64,000 nt of DNA, taken from Saposhnikovia divaricata (Eukaryota > Streptophyta > Magnoliopsida > Apiales > Apiaceae). The translations under genes and the position numbers were made by a program. The stretch is taken from NCBI GenBank assembly GCA_036435485.1, contig CM071601.1, positions 185,044,939-185,108,938 of the forward strand. Reading direction: 5' to 3'. Shown piece by piece: positions 46,870 through 58,237 of the stretch (positions are counted from its first letter, which is position 1; the number at the start of each line of letters is the position of its first letter). Under the pieces are notes generated by a model that was given only the letters and a program-made list of their open reading frames with translations, searched no databases and had not been told where the DNA came from.

Positions 46870-48230
46870 CTTAAGTCTGGGGGTTTTTGATTTGCTAATT
46901 TATCTTTAATACCGTCATCTGGCCTTGAATTTGGAGGTCTACCCTTCCAAGTCCTCTCAAACCGATGCTTGAAGCGAGCATATGGGTGTATTACTAGTAT
47001 GTGATGGTTATTTTGACGCTTCCTCACTTCAAAGGCTATATATAGTATTTATGGGAAGAGATTCCACTGCTCTTTTTTCTTTTTCTTCTGTGAGGGGAGG
47101 GGAGGGAGTGTCAATATATACTGTCATTCTATCTTCTGAACTGAAAAGGATTGGAACCATGATAAATGATAATACATTTCTAATCATTTCTGCTATATTT
47201 GTTGTTGCTCTCACTTGCAGATGGAGTCTGTTGGAAGTTCAGTATTAGAGTTCAGGCCAGTTGTTACATTGTAAGTTGTAACCTCTTTCTCAAGATTTAC
47301 TTATACTAAACATTTTCTTGCATGTTTGCAATCATGTATTTCTGTTGAATCCAAGAATATTTTATTGCCCTTAAAAATAATTGTATATATCTCTAAGAAA
47401 GGAATTCCATCTCCCTTTTTTTTTTTGGCAACTTTACTCCAGATTCCTTTTTTTTTTTTTTTGGCTAATTCGTGTTTAAAAATTAAAACTCTAGATCAAA
47501 GTATCACTAAAGTGAATTCACTGAAAAAAGTATGAAAAAAGGTCTGCTGCAAGAAGCGGGATATATGCAACTCGAGGTGAATTCATCTTGTTGAAATGAA
47601 TGTCACTAAACTAGAAGTTGCCGGTTTTTACCGAGAGAAACACGAGTCTTGACTCTTGAGCAGAATTTTTCTTTGAGCCCGTTTAATCGATTTTCCTTTC
47701 CTTCTCCAACCAAAGAAGAACATTTGATAACCATTATCATTCACAGGCTTCTCCAGGAATGTGATTCCATGCATGTTAACCAAAATAACGTTTTTTCAAC
47801 CAAAATAACGTTTTTTAAAAGTAAGCAGACAACATGGCAATTATCATGATATTTGTATCTTCACCCAAATTTCGGTATTATTATCATGATCTTTGTGTTT
47901 TGCTGCTTTTGTCACCGTTAAGATGTTTTACTTTCCAGATTTCATAAACAGTGTGCGCGAGAAAGACAAACACTTACTCGTCGCAAATAGAAAATTTTGA
48001 ATTTTGAGTTTGATCATATCATTCTTATTTCTTGACTTGACTAAACTCTGAAACCTATATAATGAAGTAAAATACAAGTAATTTTAAAGGAATAATTTAT
48101 AGTTACTTTGTCATATAACAATAACTTAAAAATCTAGTCGACTCTCAAGTCGAACATTTTGTCATTTGGATACACTATGCCGTTCGGTTATTGCCAAATA
48201 AAATTCTAGTAATCGGTATTTTTACACACC
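46870..48230. other. 3' flank of the TBC gene and intergenic DNA
   Basis: The 3' UTR is expected in the first few hundred bases; a TTGCAG-like acceptor at 47214-47219 could mark a UTR intron. T-runs lie at 47416 and 47449. No other gene is seen. Confidence 0.4.
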
Positions 48231-50537
48231 GAGCATCTTCAAGGGTGAAATCTAAATTTGTTAGCTATAATGCTTATCTAAATGGATTATACAATTTTTT
48301 TGCTAACAGTGCAGATATACACTCCAATGGTGTTATGTATAATTATGTTAAGCTAAAATTATACCTAAAAGCTTTTTTAGAGCATCTCCAAGGGTGTAAA
48401 ACACTTAGCTGAATTATCTACATGGCATCTAGTTGGCATCTAATGGCACTATTTAGATAATATGTAAAAATTTGAGCACTCCAACCATTAATCCCTTAGA
48501 AGAAAAATATAGATAATGATATTTGGTGAGCTATATTTGTTGAATCAACAAAGCTTTTATGTATAATTTTACATGACCATAATTATAGATAATTCCCTTG
48601 GAGCACACATATTCACCCTTAGCAAAAATTTTACATTATCGTTATAGCTAATGATTATAGCTAACCATTTTACATAACACCCTTGGAAAGCATCTCCAAT
48701 GGTAAAACCTGTTAATTAAATTCATCTATGTGTCACCTACATGGCATCTATGTGGTACATTTTAGATATTAGGTAAAAATTAAATACTCTAATCATTATC
48801 CATTAGCAAAAAAATATAAATAACTAAAATTGGGCTAGCTACATTTGTAAAACCTCTAAATCTATTAGGTATAATTTTAGATAATATAATTATACATAAT
48901 ACCATTGGAGTAAACCTAGAACCTCTTAGCTATAATTTTAGATAATTATCAATATATTATATTATAGCTAACAAATATACATAACACCCTTGGATATGCT
49001 CTAGAGCATCTCCAACCTTCCAAAACCCTTAGGTAAAATTGGATAATTAGAGCTGGCAAAATATGTGATTGGTTTGGTTTTGGTTCGAATAATAAGGTTT
49101 TGGATTGGTTCTTGATCCAAATCCATTTAAAAACCATATTTCTGTAAATTTGGTTTTGGATTTGGTTTGGTTTATATGGATTTGGATTGAAATACGGATT
49201 AACCACTTTTTTAAATGATTTTTTAAAAAAAAAACGGCCCCAATAATTCACAATATATTTTAAATGGAAATTTATCAAAGATGCTCTTAATTTTTGTGTA
49301 TGGACATGACAAAATGTACTAAATCAGCAAATATTATAATATGTATATCTTAAATAGTTTTGCTGCTCCTATTAATTTTACTAAAACTCCATTTTGGAGC
49401 AAGTAATACAAAACAGACATAGTAGTAGCTAAACATTTGTAAAGAAAATGAAACATTTGCAGCATATTGATATAAACACTAGAATTGTAAATCATAATCT
49501 TTTTTAAATACACTTGCAACATACAGTCACGATATTAAATACAAGCATGAATATTTCTTTTTTCCAAGGCAGCAAAATTATAATCTCTCAGATGCACCAG
49601 GTTAAGTTCAAGCAAAGTATTTTTAAGCCTGGTGCTAGTTTTAAGGCTCAGATGTCTGGTGTAGCCGAGCAGAAGGTACTTTATGGATTACTGGAGTTCT
49701 AAATAATTAGAAACTCAACTTTGTAATCAAAAGTATCTAAAAGAGAACATGGATCATAGATGACGTGCAGAAGAGAACAAGGACGAAACAGAAAAGAACA
49801 CAAATTTTGAGAAGGCAGCGTCAAGAAATTCAATAAGTGATATGAAAATATGGATATCACTTATTTGATCCAAATTAGATCCATATTTGAGCTAAAATAT
49901 GTGACTTTAAACCAGTCCAAATCCATTTAACATGTGTGATTTTTTATTGGGCCAAATTTTAAAAAATGGTTTGGTTTGGACTGGATATATGGTTTTGGGC
50001 CCATATTGCCAGGTCTATGGATAATTGATACCATAAATAAAATTTATAGAGAATATGTAAAAAAAAATCCACTCCAACCACATATTAGTGTTGTCTAAAA
50101 ATTTGGACAACCTCGTGATGTTGGCTATATTTGTCGAACCTCTAGAGACCTGTAAGAAGATTCCACGTCATCTATTACCATAATAAAATAATACATTCTA
50201 TTTATAACAACTTGAAATAATAATAACATACCATTTTTAAAATATAGCCAAACATTATAGCCAGTACCATCGGAGCACAATGCCTTACAGGTTCAGTAAA
50301 ATTTACATAATCAGTATTTTATATCATTTTAGCCAACCAATTTAGCCAACACCATTGGAGATGCTCTTAGTTCAACAAATATATCGAATCATACATGATT
50401 ATCTATATTCTTTTTGCTAAGGGGTGATGATTTGAGTACAATATTTTTTACATATCATCTAAAAGGACCACCTAGATGACACATGGAATGACACATAGAT
50501 ATTTTAGCTAACAATTTTCTACCCTTAGAGATACTCT
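48231..50537. repeat. Nest of AGAGCATCTCCAA-ended MITEs
   Basis: The terminus AGAGCATCTCCAA and its complement recur: forward at about 48231 (decayed), 48379, 48690 and 49003; reverse near 48600, 48675, 48990-49002, 50355-50367 and 50520-50537. They suggest several related MITEs inserted into or beside each other, sharing inner words such as TAGATAAT and ATGGCATCTA. The pair 49003-50367 encloses the hAT-like element at 49048-50017. Confidence 0.6.
49048..50017. mobile_element. hAT-like non-autonomous element with TTGGTTTTGG words
   Basis: The 8-bp duplication is TGGATAAT (49040-49047, 50018-50025). The termini are TAGAGCTGGCAAAATATG and CCCATATTGCCAGGTCTA. The ends are rich in TTTGGTTTGG/GGATTTGG words. 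The 970-bp element has a longer non-repetitive centre (about 49200-49850) with no credible gene. Confidence 0.82.
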
Positions 50538-50965
50538 AATTGACGCCAAACAATTTACTTGAATACAAGGAGTGATAGGTGGACTCGGCCACTCGGGGAC
50601 CTATTTCACAATAAACACTAGCCACAATATAAAGATGCATAATTGCATATGTAACCCTTGGACCAAAGAGAAAAATGGTGGATTCTAATTATTCAAACAC
50701 CCTTCCAAATATTTCTAAAGACCATGGGCCTTATAAAAAGAAATGTAAGTTTGAAAATTTGTGATTGTAACCGAACAAAATAAAATAGTTTAATAGTTGG
50801 TGATACACCTGTTTCCTGAAGACATCCAATGCTCCAGAACCAATAATGGACTAGTACACTAGATATTCAAATTAAGCAGGCACAAACACATAACTAAAAC
50901 AAAGGTCTTGTTCTGACTGCAAGGGCATAACATGACCAACCATCTAATCCTTCAACCCCTGCAAC
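50538..50965. other. 3' flank of cytochrome b5
   Basis: The 3' UTR of the minus-strand gene is expected here. No other feature is seen. Confidence 0.4.
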
Positions 50966-53037
50966 CTACTTCTCTTTGGTGTATTTACGGACTACGAAAG
51001 CCAAGCCCAAAATGAAGATGGGAACAAGAAACTGCAAAATCTTAATGACAAACTCCGAAGACTTGTCGGGGTTGTAGTTGCTTTGCTGTGGTGAACTGAA
51101 AGTACGCCTCTGGGGTACAGTTGCAGCATCTATCTCACCGATGTAATACTTCTCCATCATCTCCCTAGCATTATCAGTGTGGCCAACATCTTCAAAATCA
51201 TCAGTTGCATCTTTCCCTGCAAAAGTTTGAGATATATTTGAGAGCCCGTCTAACAAAAGCAACAATTAATTCTGTAGATAAATAAGATGCATTCAATATA
51301 ATGTAGCACTATACCAGTTGACGATAGCAGTACTTCATCACCTCCAGGATGATCATCCATAAACGGTGTTACATCATATACCTGATACAGTAAGATTCAG
51401 GTTTAAAATATCGAAAATTTATCTTAAATATGTGATAAAAACAATAACAATATTACTATTAATAATTAAGATTATATAACTAGTAAAAACACTTGAATGG
51501 GTATCTTTTTTTCTTAACCTGAATTCACAATATCTCATGTTTAGGCAGGCTACACTACTAGCAGTTCATATAGCATAAACTGATCAATTCAAAGGGTTCA
51601 ACTTATTCAGCAAAATAAAATGATTTGGAAGAGTAACACTCAACATGATATAGTTTAAATATGAACCTCCTACCCCATGGACCTATGTTATCCAGACTCT
51701 ATATTTGACACTCACTCGGACATGGGTAATGACACTTGACATTTCATTCTGGGCCACAAACATGACCAGATTCTCATTGCCTAGACTGATACTTGGATTC
51801 ATAACCATGTTGGACATCTATCCAAGTCCGGGTCACATAGATGATGAATGTTCATTTAGACAGAGTACACAGTCACAACGTAGTTAGTTACTGATATTAA
51901 ATGTAAAACAGATTTTTAGTATGACATATGATAGCTGCATGATACATATGATTTTACTTTAAATCCAGAAAACTAACATGTGAATTTATTTAAAAAACAG
52001 TAGGAGTTCATATAACAAATCCCAAAATCTAAAATCAGTTAAACTTCAGTTATTCTGGGCCAAAAACATGACCAAATTCTTAAATATTGCCTTGACTGAT
52101 ACTTGGATTCAAATCCCTGTAAGACATCTATCCAAGTCCAGGTCACATAGATAATGAATGTTCATTTCACAGAGTAGACAATCACAATGTAGTTAATTAC
52201 TGATATCAGATCTAAAACAGGTTTTAGAAATAATATGATGATAGGTGCATGATAAATATGATGTTATTTTGAATCCGGAAAACTAATATGTGAATTTGCT
52301 TCAAATAGAATGGGAGTTCATTTAACAAATCCCTACATCTAACATCAATTAAATTTCAATTACGCAATCGGCTGTTGGCTCTGATGAATAAACAAATGTA
52401 ACCATCATTTTTATTCAAGCAAAAGTGTTGTATTATCAAGCCATATAACCCCCGAGCTAACCTGAGGGTTCCCTTACACACACTCGAGAGGAGCACACAA
52501 AGTACCAAGATCAACACTTAAAGAGTCAAAACCATACCACAATTATTACCAACAATAATCTGGTAATAAAAAATGCAACTTTTAAATTCCACAGACATTT
52601 TCTCCTGACACAAGTCAGGGTTTTGGGTCAAAAAAAGAAAACTTTGACAGATCAACACAAGAAAAACTTAAAAAACGTTTATATAACCCAGATCACTATG
52701 CATCCTGGCATGGCCATGACTACCCACATAAATTTTCAATGCATATACAACAAAAACAAATTCAAACATCATAAGTAACATATAAACACCCAAAAAAATC
52801 CTAGGTCAAACACCGATCATTACATAACTACACACACACATTCAAACAACTAATCTAATCACCAGCCCTTAAATTCATCAAAAAATCACAATAAGTCCCA
52901 CAAATATCAAAAATCAAGAATAAAAAGAAAGGGTTAAAAAAAGATCTGACCTTTCCAGAAATAACCAACCAACAATCTTTAGTCTTGTTGTGCTTAGCCA
53001 CTTCATCAAACACATGAATTTTCGGATCTGACCCCAT
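50966..53037 (-). CDS. CYTB5: Cytochrome b5, ER membrane-anchored
   Basis: It carries electrons to ER fatty acid desaturases, hydroxylases and P450s. Three exons on the minus strand: 52951-53037, 51315-51381 and 50966-51216, joined in frame to 134 residues, the usual plant length. The haem-binding core has MDDHPGGDEVLL (axial His40) and DVGHTD (axial His64). The C-terminus has a single membrane helix (about 105-127, FLVPIFILGLAFVV) followed by the basic tail RKYTKEK, as in tail-anchored b5. The first intron (1,569 bp) holds a tandem duplication. No defect is seen. Confidence 0.96.
51746..52363. repeat. Tandem duplication, about 306-bp unit, in the b5 intron
   Basis: ATTCTGGGCCACAAACATGA at 51746 recurs as ATTCTGGGCCAAAAACATGA at 52052. 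The two units align along their length (ACTGATACTTGGATTCA, ATCTATCCAAGTCC, GAATGTTCATTT) with moderate divergence, so the event is not recent. Confidence 0.85.
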
Positions 53038-54314
53038 CTTTCTCTGCTGCTACACCTGCACACAAAACAAACACTCAATTTTCAACACACCCTTTACACA
53101 ATAACAATATTTATACACACAAATGCATAAGAATAATCGAAAAAATTGCAAAAAGATCATCTTTTTCTTGTTCTTTTTGGTCAGTTTTAATAGTATATAA
53201 TATTCAGTTCAGATTCAGACCCATTTTTTTATTCTTTTTTTATTATATTTTAGGATTATACACATATGACGATGATGTGGTAGGAAGTGAGCTTACTTTC
53301 TCAGGACTCGAGTGTGACCAACACAATCTCAACAAGCCATTTTATATTAGCGTACACAAGTTATTTCTATGTATGCCCTTTATGTTTCAAAAATTGACAA
53401 TTTTGTCCAAAATTTATCTTTTATTTGCAATATGCCCCTTCTTGATTAAAATCGATAAAATATATTTATTCAGGATTTTAAATTTTATTATTATATTAAA
53501 GATCTTTATAATATCCAAAGAACAGTTATGAATCTTTTTCCAAAATTGTGTAAATAATAATGAGTAAAATATGCAAATCTTTAAATTCAAAGAATACGGG
53601 TTAAAAAAGAAATAACGTATTCAACATAGCAGATTCTTGGAATAACGTATATTTGATTTTCTTAAGATTTGGAAGATTCTAGAGAAGTCTGGATACTAGT
53701 GATGTAGATTTTGCATCCCAATCAATCACCAACTCTTGTGGCCGGCCTACTTATAATTGGAAATATTATTTTTGTAATTTTGTTTCTAAAATAAAATAAT
53801 ATTTATATACTTTTATACAACAACAAACATTTAAAAATAATAATTACAATGGATTTCATGTGCATGAGGATGACCTCAGGTTCCACCTGATGTTAAAACA
53901 TTTTCAATACAAATTTAAGGACATTTATGTAAATTACTAATAAAAATTTTATGTTTGCAAAAATGCTCCGGCGAGTCCCATTACTTTATAAGTACATTTT
54001 TGTTATAATCTTAGGGGAGATCCTGAGATTGTTCTCAGGCCCAGTTTTTACAATTATGTGAGCAAGATTTTTTAAAATGCGTATATGAATTGTCCAAAAA
54101 ATGATAAACAAATATAAAATCTTATCTTACCAAATAAAGAGAAAAGTAAAGCAATCGTTTGATATTTCAAGGACATAAAATGTCCAGAAAATGATAAATT
54201 TGATTGACACTTTTTTTATTAAATTTTAGGATATTCTTTAATTCAGGATATATGAGAGAATTGACTCCAAAATTTATAGTAATAAAAGATAACTCTACTA
54301 TACACTTATTATAA
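53038..54314. other. Upstream region of cytochrome b5 and A/T-rich spacer
   Basis: The b5 promoter and 5' UTR should lie in the first few hundred bases; on the minus strand TTATATA at 53194-53200 is a weak TATA candidate. The rest is A/T-rich with no gene. Confidence 0.4.
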
Positions 54315-54322
54315 AGTGGAAA

Positions 54323-54812
54323 TAGGCCAGGTAATCGTTTCATGTATTTTCGGATTGTGTACTTTTGGGGTTAACCGAAACCATTCAAAATTATTTTGTA
54401 TATTCATGGCTAAAATCGAATATGAAACATTTCATTTCGTGTCAACCAAAAATTACACGAAATGATTCGAAATAACACGAAACGATTATATTCGAATACA
54501 TAAAATATACACGAAATATTATTGAATATGTAAAATGAGTGATTAAAAATGCACAAAATACTAATGAATACGTTGAATAAAATATGTATATAATATTTAT
54601 TATGATATATAAAAATAATATATATATATATATATATATATACATAATATTTCGTGTACTTTCGTGTACCAATAATTAAAATTCATATCTGACACTAAAT
54701 ATTTTGTATAACTTCATGTTCGTGTATTTTGTGTGTATCAAAATCAAAAACCAAAATCATATTTTTCGTGTCATTTTATGTTCACGTATCACGTATCAAA
54801 TTGTCGGGCTTA
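54323..54812. mobile_element. hAT-like MITE with CGTGTA/ACACGAAA words
   Basis: The termini TAGGCCAGGTAATCG and CAAATTGTCGGGCTTA are imperfect inverted repeats. The flanks AGTGGAAA (54315-54322) and AGTGAAAT (54813-54820) share 6 of 8 bases. Words of the ACACGAAAT/TTTCGTGTA type fill both ends, with a (TA)n core at about 54619. It seems older than the other copies. Confidence 0.6.
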
Positions 54813-54820
54813 AGTGAAAT

Positions 54821-55442
54821 ACCACACACTTAACATGAAGTGAAATATTTTAAAATTTAAAAATTTGGATACCCAACATAAAGAATGAGTTTATTCGATT
54901 GATCAATTGTTCCTCTTAACATGACAGAAATTTTATTTAAAAATTGCAGAATTTGATGAATAATATTCAAAATAAAATAAAAATACTATAAAAAGTCAAT
55001 TTCAATGTGTAGTCTAAGAAGATCACGGTTCGGGTTGAATCGCATAATTTACATAAATTGATCTGATTTTAAATCGATCCGATTAAACCAAAATATGATT
55101 CGCCATTTTAGTTCTACTATTTTAAAAATTCTTGGGTTGTGGGTTAGTTTCGTTTTGACCTAAAACTAACCCACTTTTAATCTGAACCACATTTATATGT
55201 ATATATACTCTAATTTTATATTTTTAATTATATATAATGTAAAAGTAATTTTATCTTAAGAATCACAAAATAAATTATTGCTAAATTTTATCAATTATTC
55301 AATTATTAACTTATCATACATACCAAATGATTATGTATTACTTTCTTTCAAATTTGATGTGAAAGACTTTTGTATTATTTTTTACCTCTATCTTTTTTTG
55401 TTGCAACTAAATTGATCGTCATATTATTAAAATTAAGATTAT
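54821..55442. other. A/T-rich DNA with a possible half element
   Basis: Bases 55024-55190 contain GGTTCGGGTTGAATCG, GATCCGATTAAACC and TGGGTTAGTTTCG words like those in the hAT-like elements, but I found no closing end or duplication. Otherwise nothing is seen. Confidence 0.35.
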
Positions 55443-55746
55443 TGTTACAGATATGACATCTTCAACTAAACTAGAAGGAAAAGAAGCAATCAGTGAGCTG
55501 CAGAATTAAAAGATAAAGTGGCGTCAAACAGCAACTTGGCATTCCAGCTCAACAACAAAGACACATCAGCTTGAAAACATAACAGAATTTTGTTATGAAT
55601 TATAGAGACATAATTGTACATATATAGATCCAGAAGCTTGTAGAATTCTCTGAAATAGGACTATAAAAACAGATTGTATCCATCATTTTCATCAAGCTTG
55701 AATAAACACTTCTTGTTTCTGTTATGATGATTCTTGTTTTGTGATA

Positions 55747-55758
55747 TGGTATCAGAGC
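55747..55758 (+). promoter_or_regulatory. Primer-binding site, initiator tRNA-Met type
   Basis: TGGTATCAGAGC, the standard Copia primer sequence, lies 15 bases before the gag start. Confidence 0.88.
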
Positions 55759-55772
55759 ATAATACTCTGTAG

Positions 55773-57310
55773 ATGCGTTCATACGCTTCCGCCTTACGAC
55801 CTCCAGTACCCACGGCGTCAATGACGTCTTCATCAACAAATGCTACTATTGTGATTGATATCAATCATCCCTACTATCTTAGCTCGAGTGATCATCCTGG
55901 ATTATCTCTGGTTACAGAAGTCTTGACAGATCAAAATTATCAACAATGGAGTCGATCAATCAAGATCGCACTATCAGCAAAATTGAAGCTTGGATTTATC
56001 GATGGATCTATACCTCGACCTACAGATACGTCTCAACTTGCTTTATGGAAACGAAGCAATGATCTAATTATCTCATGGTTGCTTAACTCAGTCTCAAATG
56101 AAATAAGGAATAGTATTGTGTATATGAATACTGCTCAACAGATCTGGAATGATTTAAGCACTCGCTATTCTAAGAATAATGTTCCACGACTCTTTCATCT
56201 CAAGAAGGAACTGGCATCATTGACTCAAGGTACTAAGTCGATTACTTCTTATTTTACAGACTTTTGTGGTTTAATGGATGAATTGGAGAGTCTGGCACCG
56301 ATTCCTAGATGTACTTGCAATGTTACTACTTGTACTTATGAAATTGGAGTTAAAATTGCTCGTTATGAACAGCAAATGCAGTTAAGTCAATTTCTTATGG
56401 GACTTAATGAGCAATTTACTAATACTCGAGGTTAGATCTTGTTGATGTGTCCTTTACCTGATTTAAGTCAAGCTTATGCTATGCTTTTACAAGATGAAAA
56501 TCAGCGAAATTCTGTGAATTCTTTGTCTGTATCACTTGAATCAGTTGCTATGAACACACGATTTAATAATCAGAATGCACACAAAACTAGAGGTTCTCAG
56601 TTTCGAAAAGATGACAAGAGAAACAGTGATATTCTATGTGATTACTGCAATCTTACTGGACAAACACGAGATAAATGTTTTGCTCTCCATGGTTATCCGG
56701 AGTGGCACAAGCTTCATGGTTAGCCTAAGCCTAGGTTTTCAAATAACAAGAAAAGTGCAGCAAATGTCAGTACTACATATGTGCCTCAGCCTACTGATGA
56801 TCATATGAACAAGTCAACTCAAAATGCAACTACAACTGATGAACTATCTGAGGCTCAATGTTATCAGTTGATTCAGATGCTACAGGCCAAGTGCAAACCT
56901 CCTGCAACTGCACCTTGGCTTAATACTAGTGTCAATCATGCTGCAGGTAACTCAGAATTTTATACAAATTCTGTTATATTTGCTTCACCTGTCAAGTTTG
57001 GGCAATCAGAACATACATGGATTTTAGATTCTGGAGCAACACATCATATCACTCCACATTTGTATCTAGTTTCTAATCCAAAACTTGTGTATTCTGAACT
57101 ACATTTACCAAATGGAGAAGTATCAGTAATTACTCATATAGGTCAAATTAAGTTAGCTGCAGATATTCTCCTTCATGATGTGTTAGTAGTACCTACATTT
57201 CAGTGTAATCTACTGTCTATACCTCAACTAACTCACCACTCTGCTGTCAATATCTTGTTTTCTGCAACTAAATGTGTACTGCAGGACCCTGCATTGATGA
57301 TGGAGAAAGA
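55773..57310 (+). pseudogene. Copia gag and protease, broken
   Basis: The ATG at 55773 opens a Gag of the UBN2/gag-polypeptide type (NHPYYLSSSDHPG, NYQQWSRSIKIAL, IWNDLSTRYSKNN). Two TAG stops interrupt one continuous frame at 56433-56435 and 56721-56723. The part between them carries a zinc knuckle (CDYCNLTGQTRDKCFALHGY). After the second stop comes the protease with WILDSGATHHIT. The frame is cut by the CACTA element at 57311. Both stops could be CAG to TAG changes, though the original codons cannot be read here. Confidence 0.88.
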
Positions 57311-58237
57311 CACTACGCCACAAATGGCCTACAGCTACGCCAAAAAAAGTGTGCTTAAAGGGCAAAAAGTGTTGCTAAAAGAGCCTAAAACCAGCTATGG
57401 CTACACTTTGACCAAAAATGGCAGTGTTACAAAAACGGTCGCTACCATAGACCCCTATGCTAACACTTTTTCGATTTTTGGTAACACCCGAGAAAAGTGT
57501 AGGCGTAGACCCCTATGCCAACACCTTTCTTATCTGTGGCTACACCGTATAAGATGTTGCTATAGATCTATGGCTACAACATTATCTTTGTAGTAACACT
57601 ATTAAAAGTGTTGGTGTAGACCTATGCCAACACCTCTTTAGTCCTATTGTAACATTAAACTGTGAAACACTTTGGTGTTTTTGTACTTTTTGCCAACACT
57701 TTGTTATTCTTTTGCCAACAAAAAAATATTAATACTAGAGCCAATGGCTACATTCTTGCAGATCTTTACCAACATTTTAAATAGAGAAATCCAACATGAC
57801 ATTGAAAATAAAAGGTTCCCATTCAAAATATTTTCAACAAAGGCTATCCAAAAGCCATTTCAATACATAAAGGCTATCCAAAAGAAATTCTAACACATAA
57901 GATACCATCCAAAATAACTACATCAATCCATAAACAAACCATCCAAAAGCTAAGTTAAATACATAGTTTAAACTTTAACGTCTAATACCATCGCAATCCA
58001 AAAACATATAACGAAAACTACATAGGTTACTTGGAATAGCGTAAAATCTGATCAGTCAGTACTAACGTCGTCATCTCCATGGGACACTTCAGCTGAATTC
58101 TCGGAGCCCTCAGTAGTGCCCAACTTCAAACCTGGATTCTGTTCAGCCAAAATTTTCATCATCTGTTGAACTTTTTGATCAAGTTTCTGATCCATCTCTT
58201 GCTGAAGTTGAGCTTTGATCTTATCGGTTAGGTCAGA
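57311..58237. mobile_element. CACTA (En/Spm) transposon, one end
   Basis: It starts with CACTACGCCACAAATGGC inside the Copia frame. For about 350 bases the subterminal region repeats GCCAACAC, GTGTTGGTGTAG and TATGGCTACA-type words in both orientations, as expected of transposase-binding repeats. Towards the right it contains the end of a transposase-associated gene on the minus strand. It is cut at 58237 by a Gypsy LTR; the other end is outside the window. A 3-bp target duplication cannot be checked. Confidence 0.8.
58052..58237 (-). pseudogene. C-terminal fragment of a CACTA transposase-associated protein (PF03004-like)
   Basis: The frame is open from the LTR junction at 58237 to the TGA at 58052-58054. 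It encodes a helical Gln/Lys/Asp-rich stretch (QEMDQKLDQKVQQMMKIL) followed by NPGL and an acidic end. This is the kind of C-terminus seen in plant En/Spm 'Ptta' transposase-associated proteins. The rest lies beyond the inserted Gypsy element. Confidence 0.55.

Larger units (their letters stand above)
55443..57310 (+). mobile_element. Ty1/Copia element, 3' part cut off by a CACTA transposon
   Basis: A probable short 5' LTR (about 55443-55746, TATA box TATAAAAA at 55662-55669), primer-binding site TGGTATCAGAGC at 55747-55758, then gag and protease. The frame is broken at 57310 by a CACTA terminus. Integrase, RT and the 3' LTR are not in the window. The left LTR edge is a guess because there is no second copy. 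Confidence 0.75.

Noticed and set aside
55024..55190. Ninth hAT-like word element
   Set aside because: The words are similar, but no terminal inverted repeat or 8-bp duplication could be found.
57281..57593. Extension of the Copia frame beyond 57310
   Set aside because: The downstream residues are CACTA subterminal words, not integrase.
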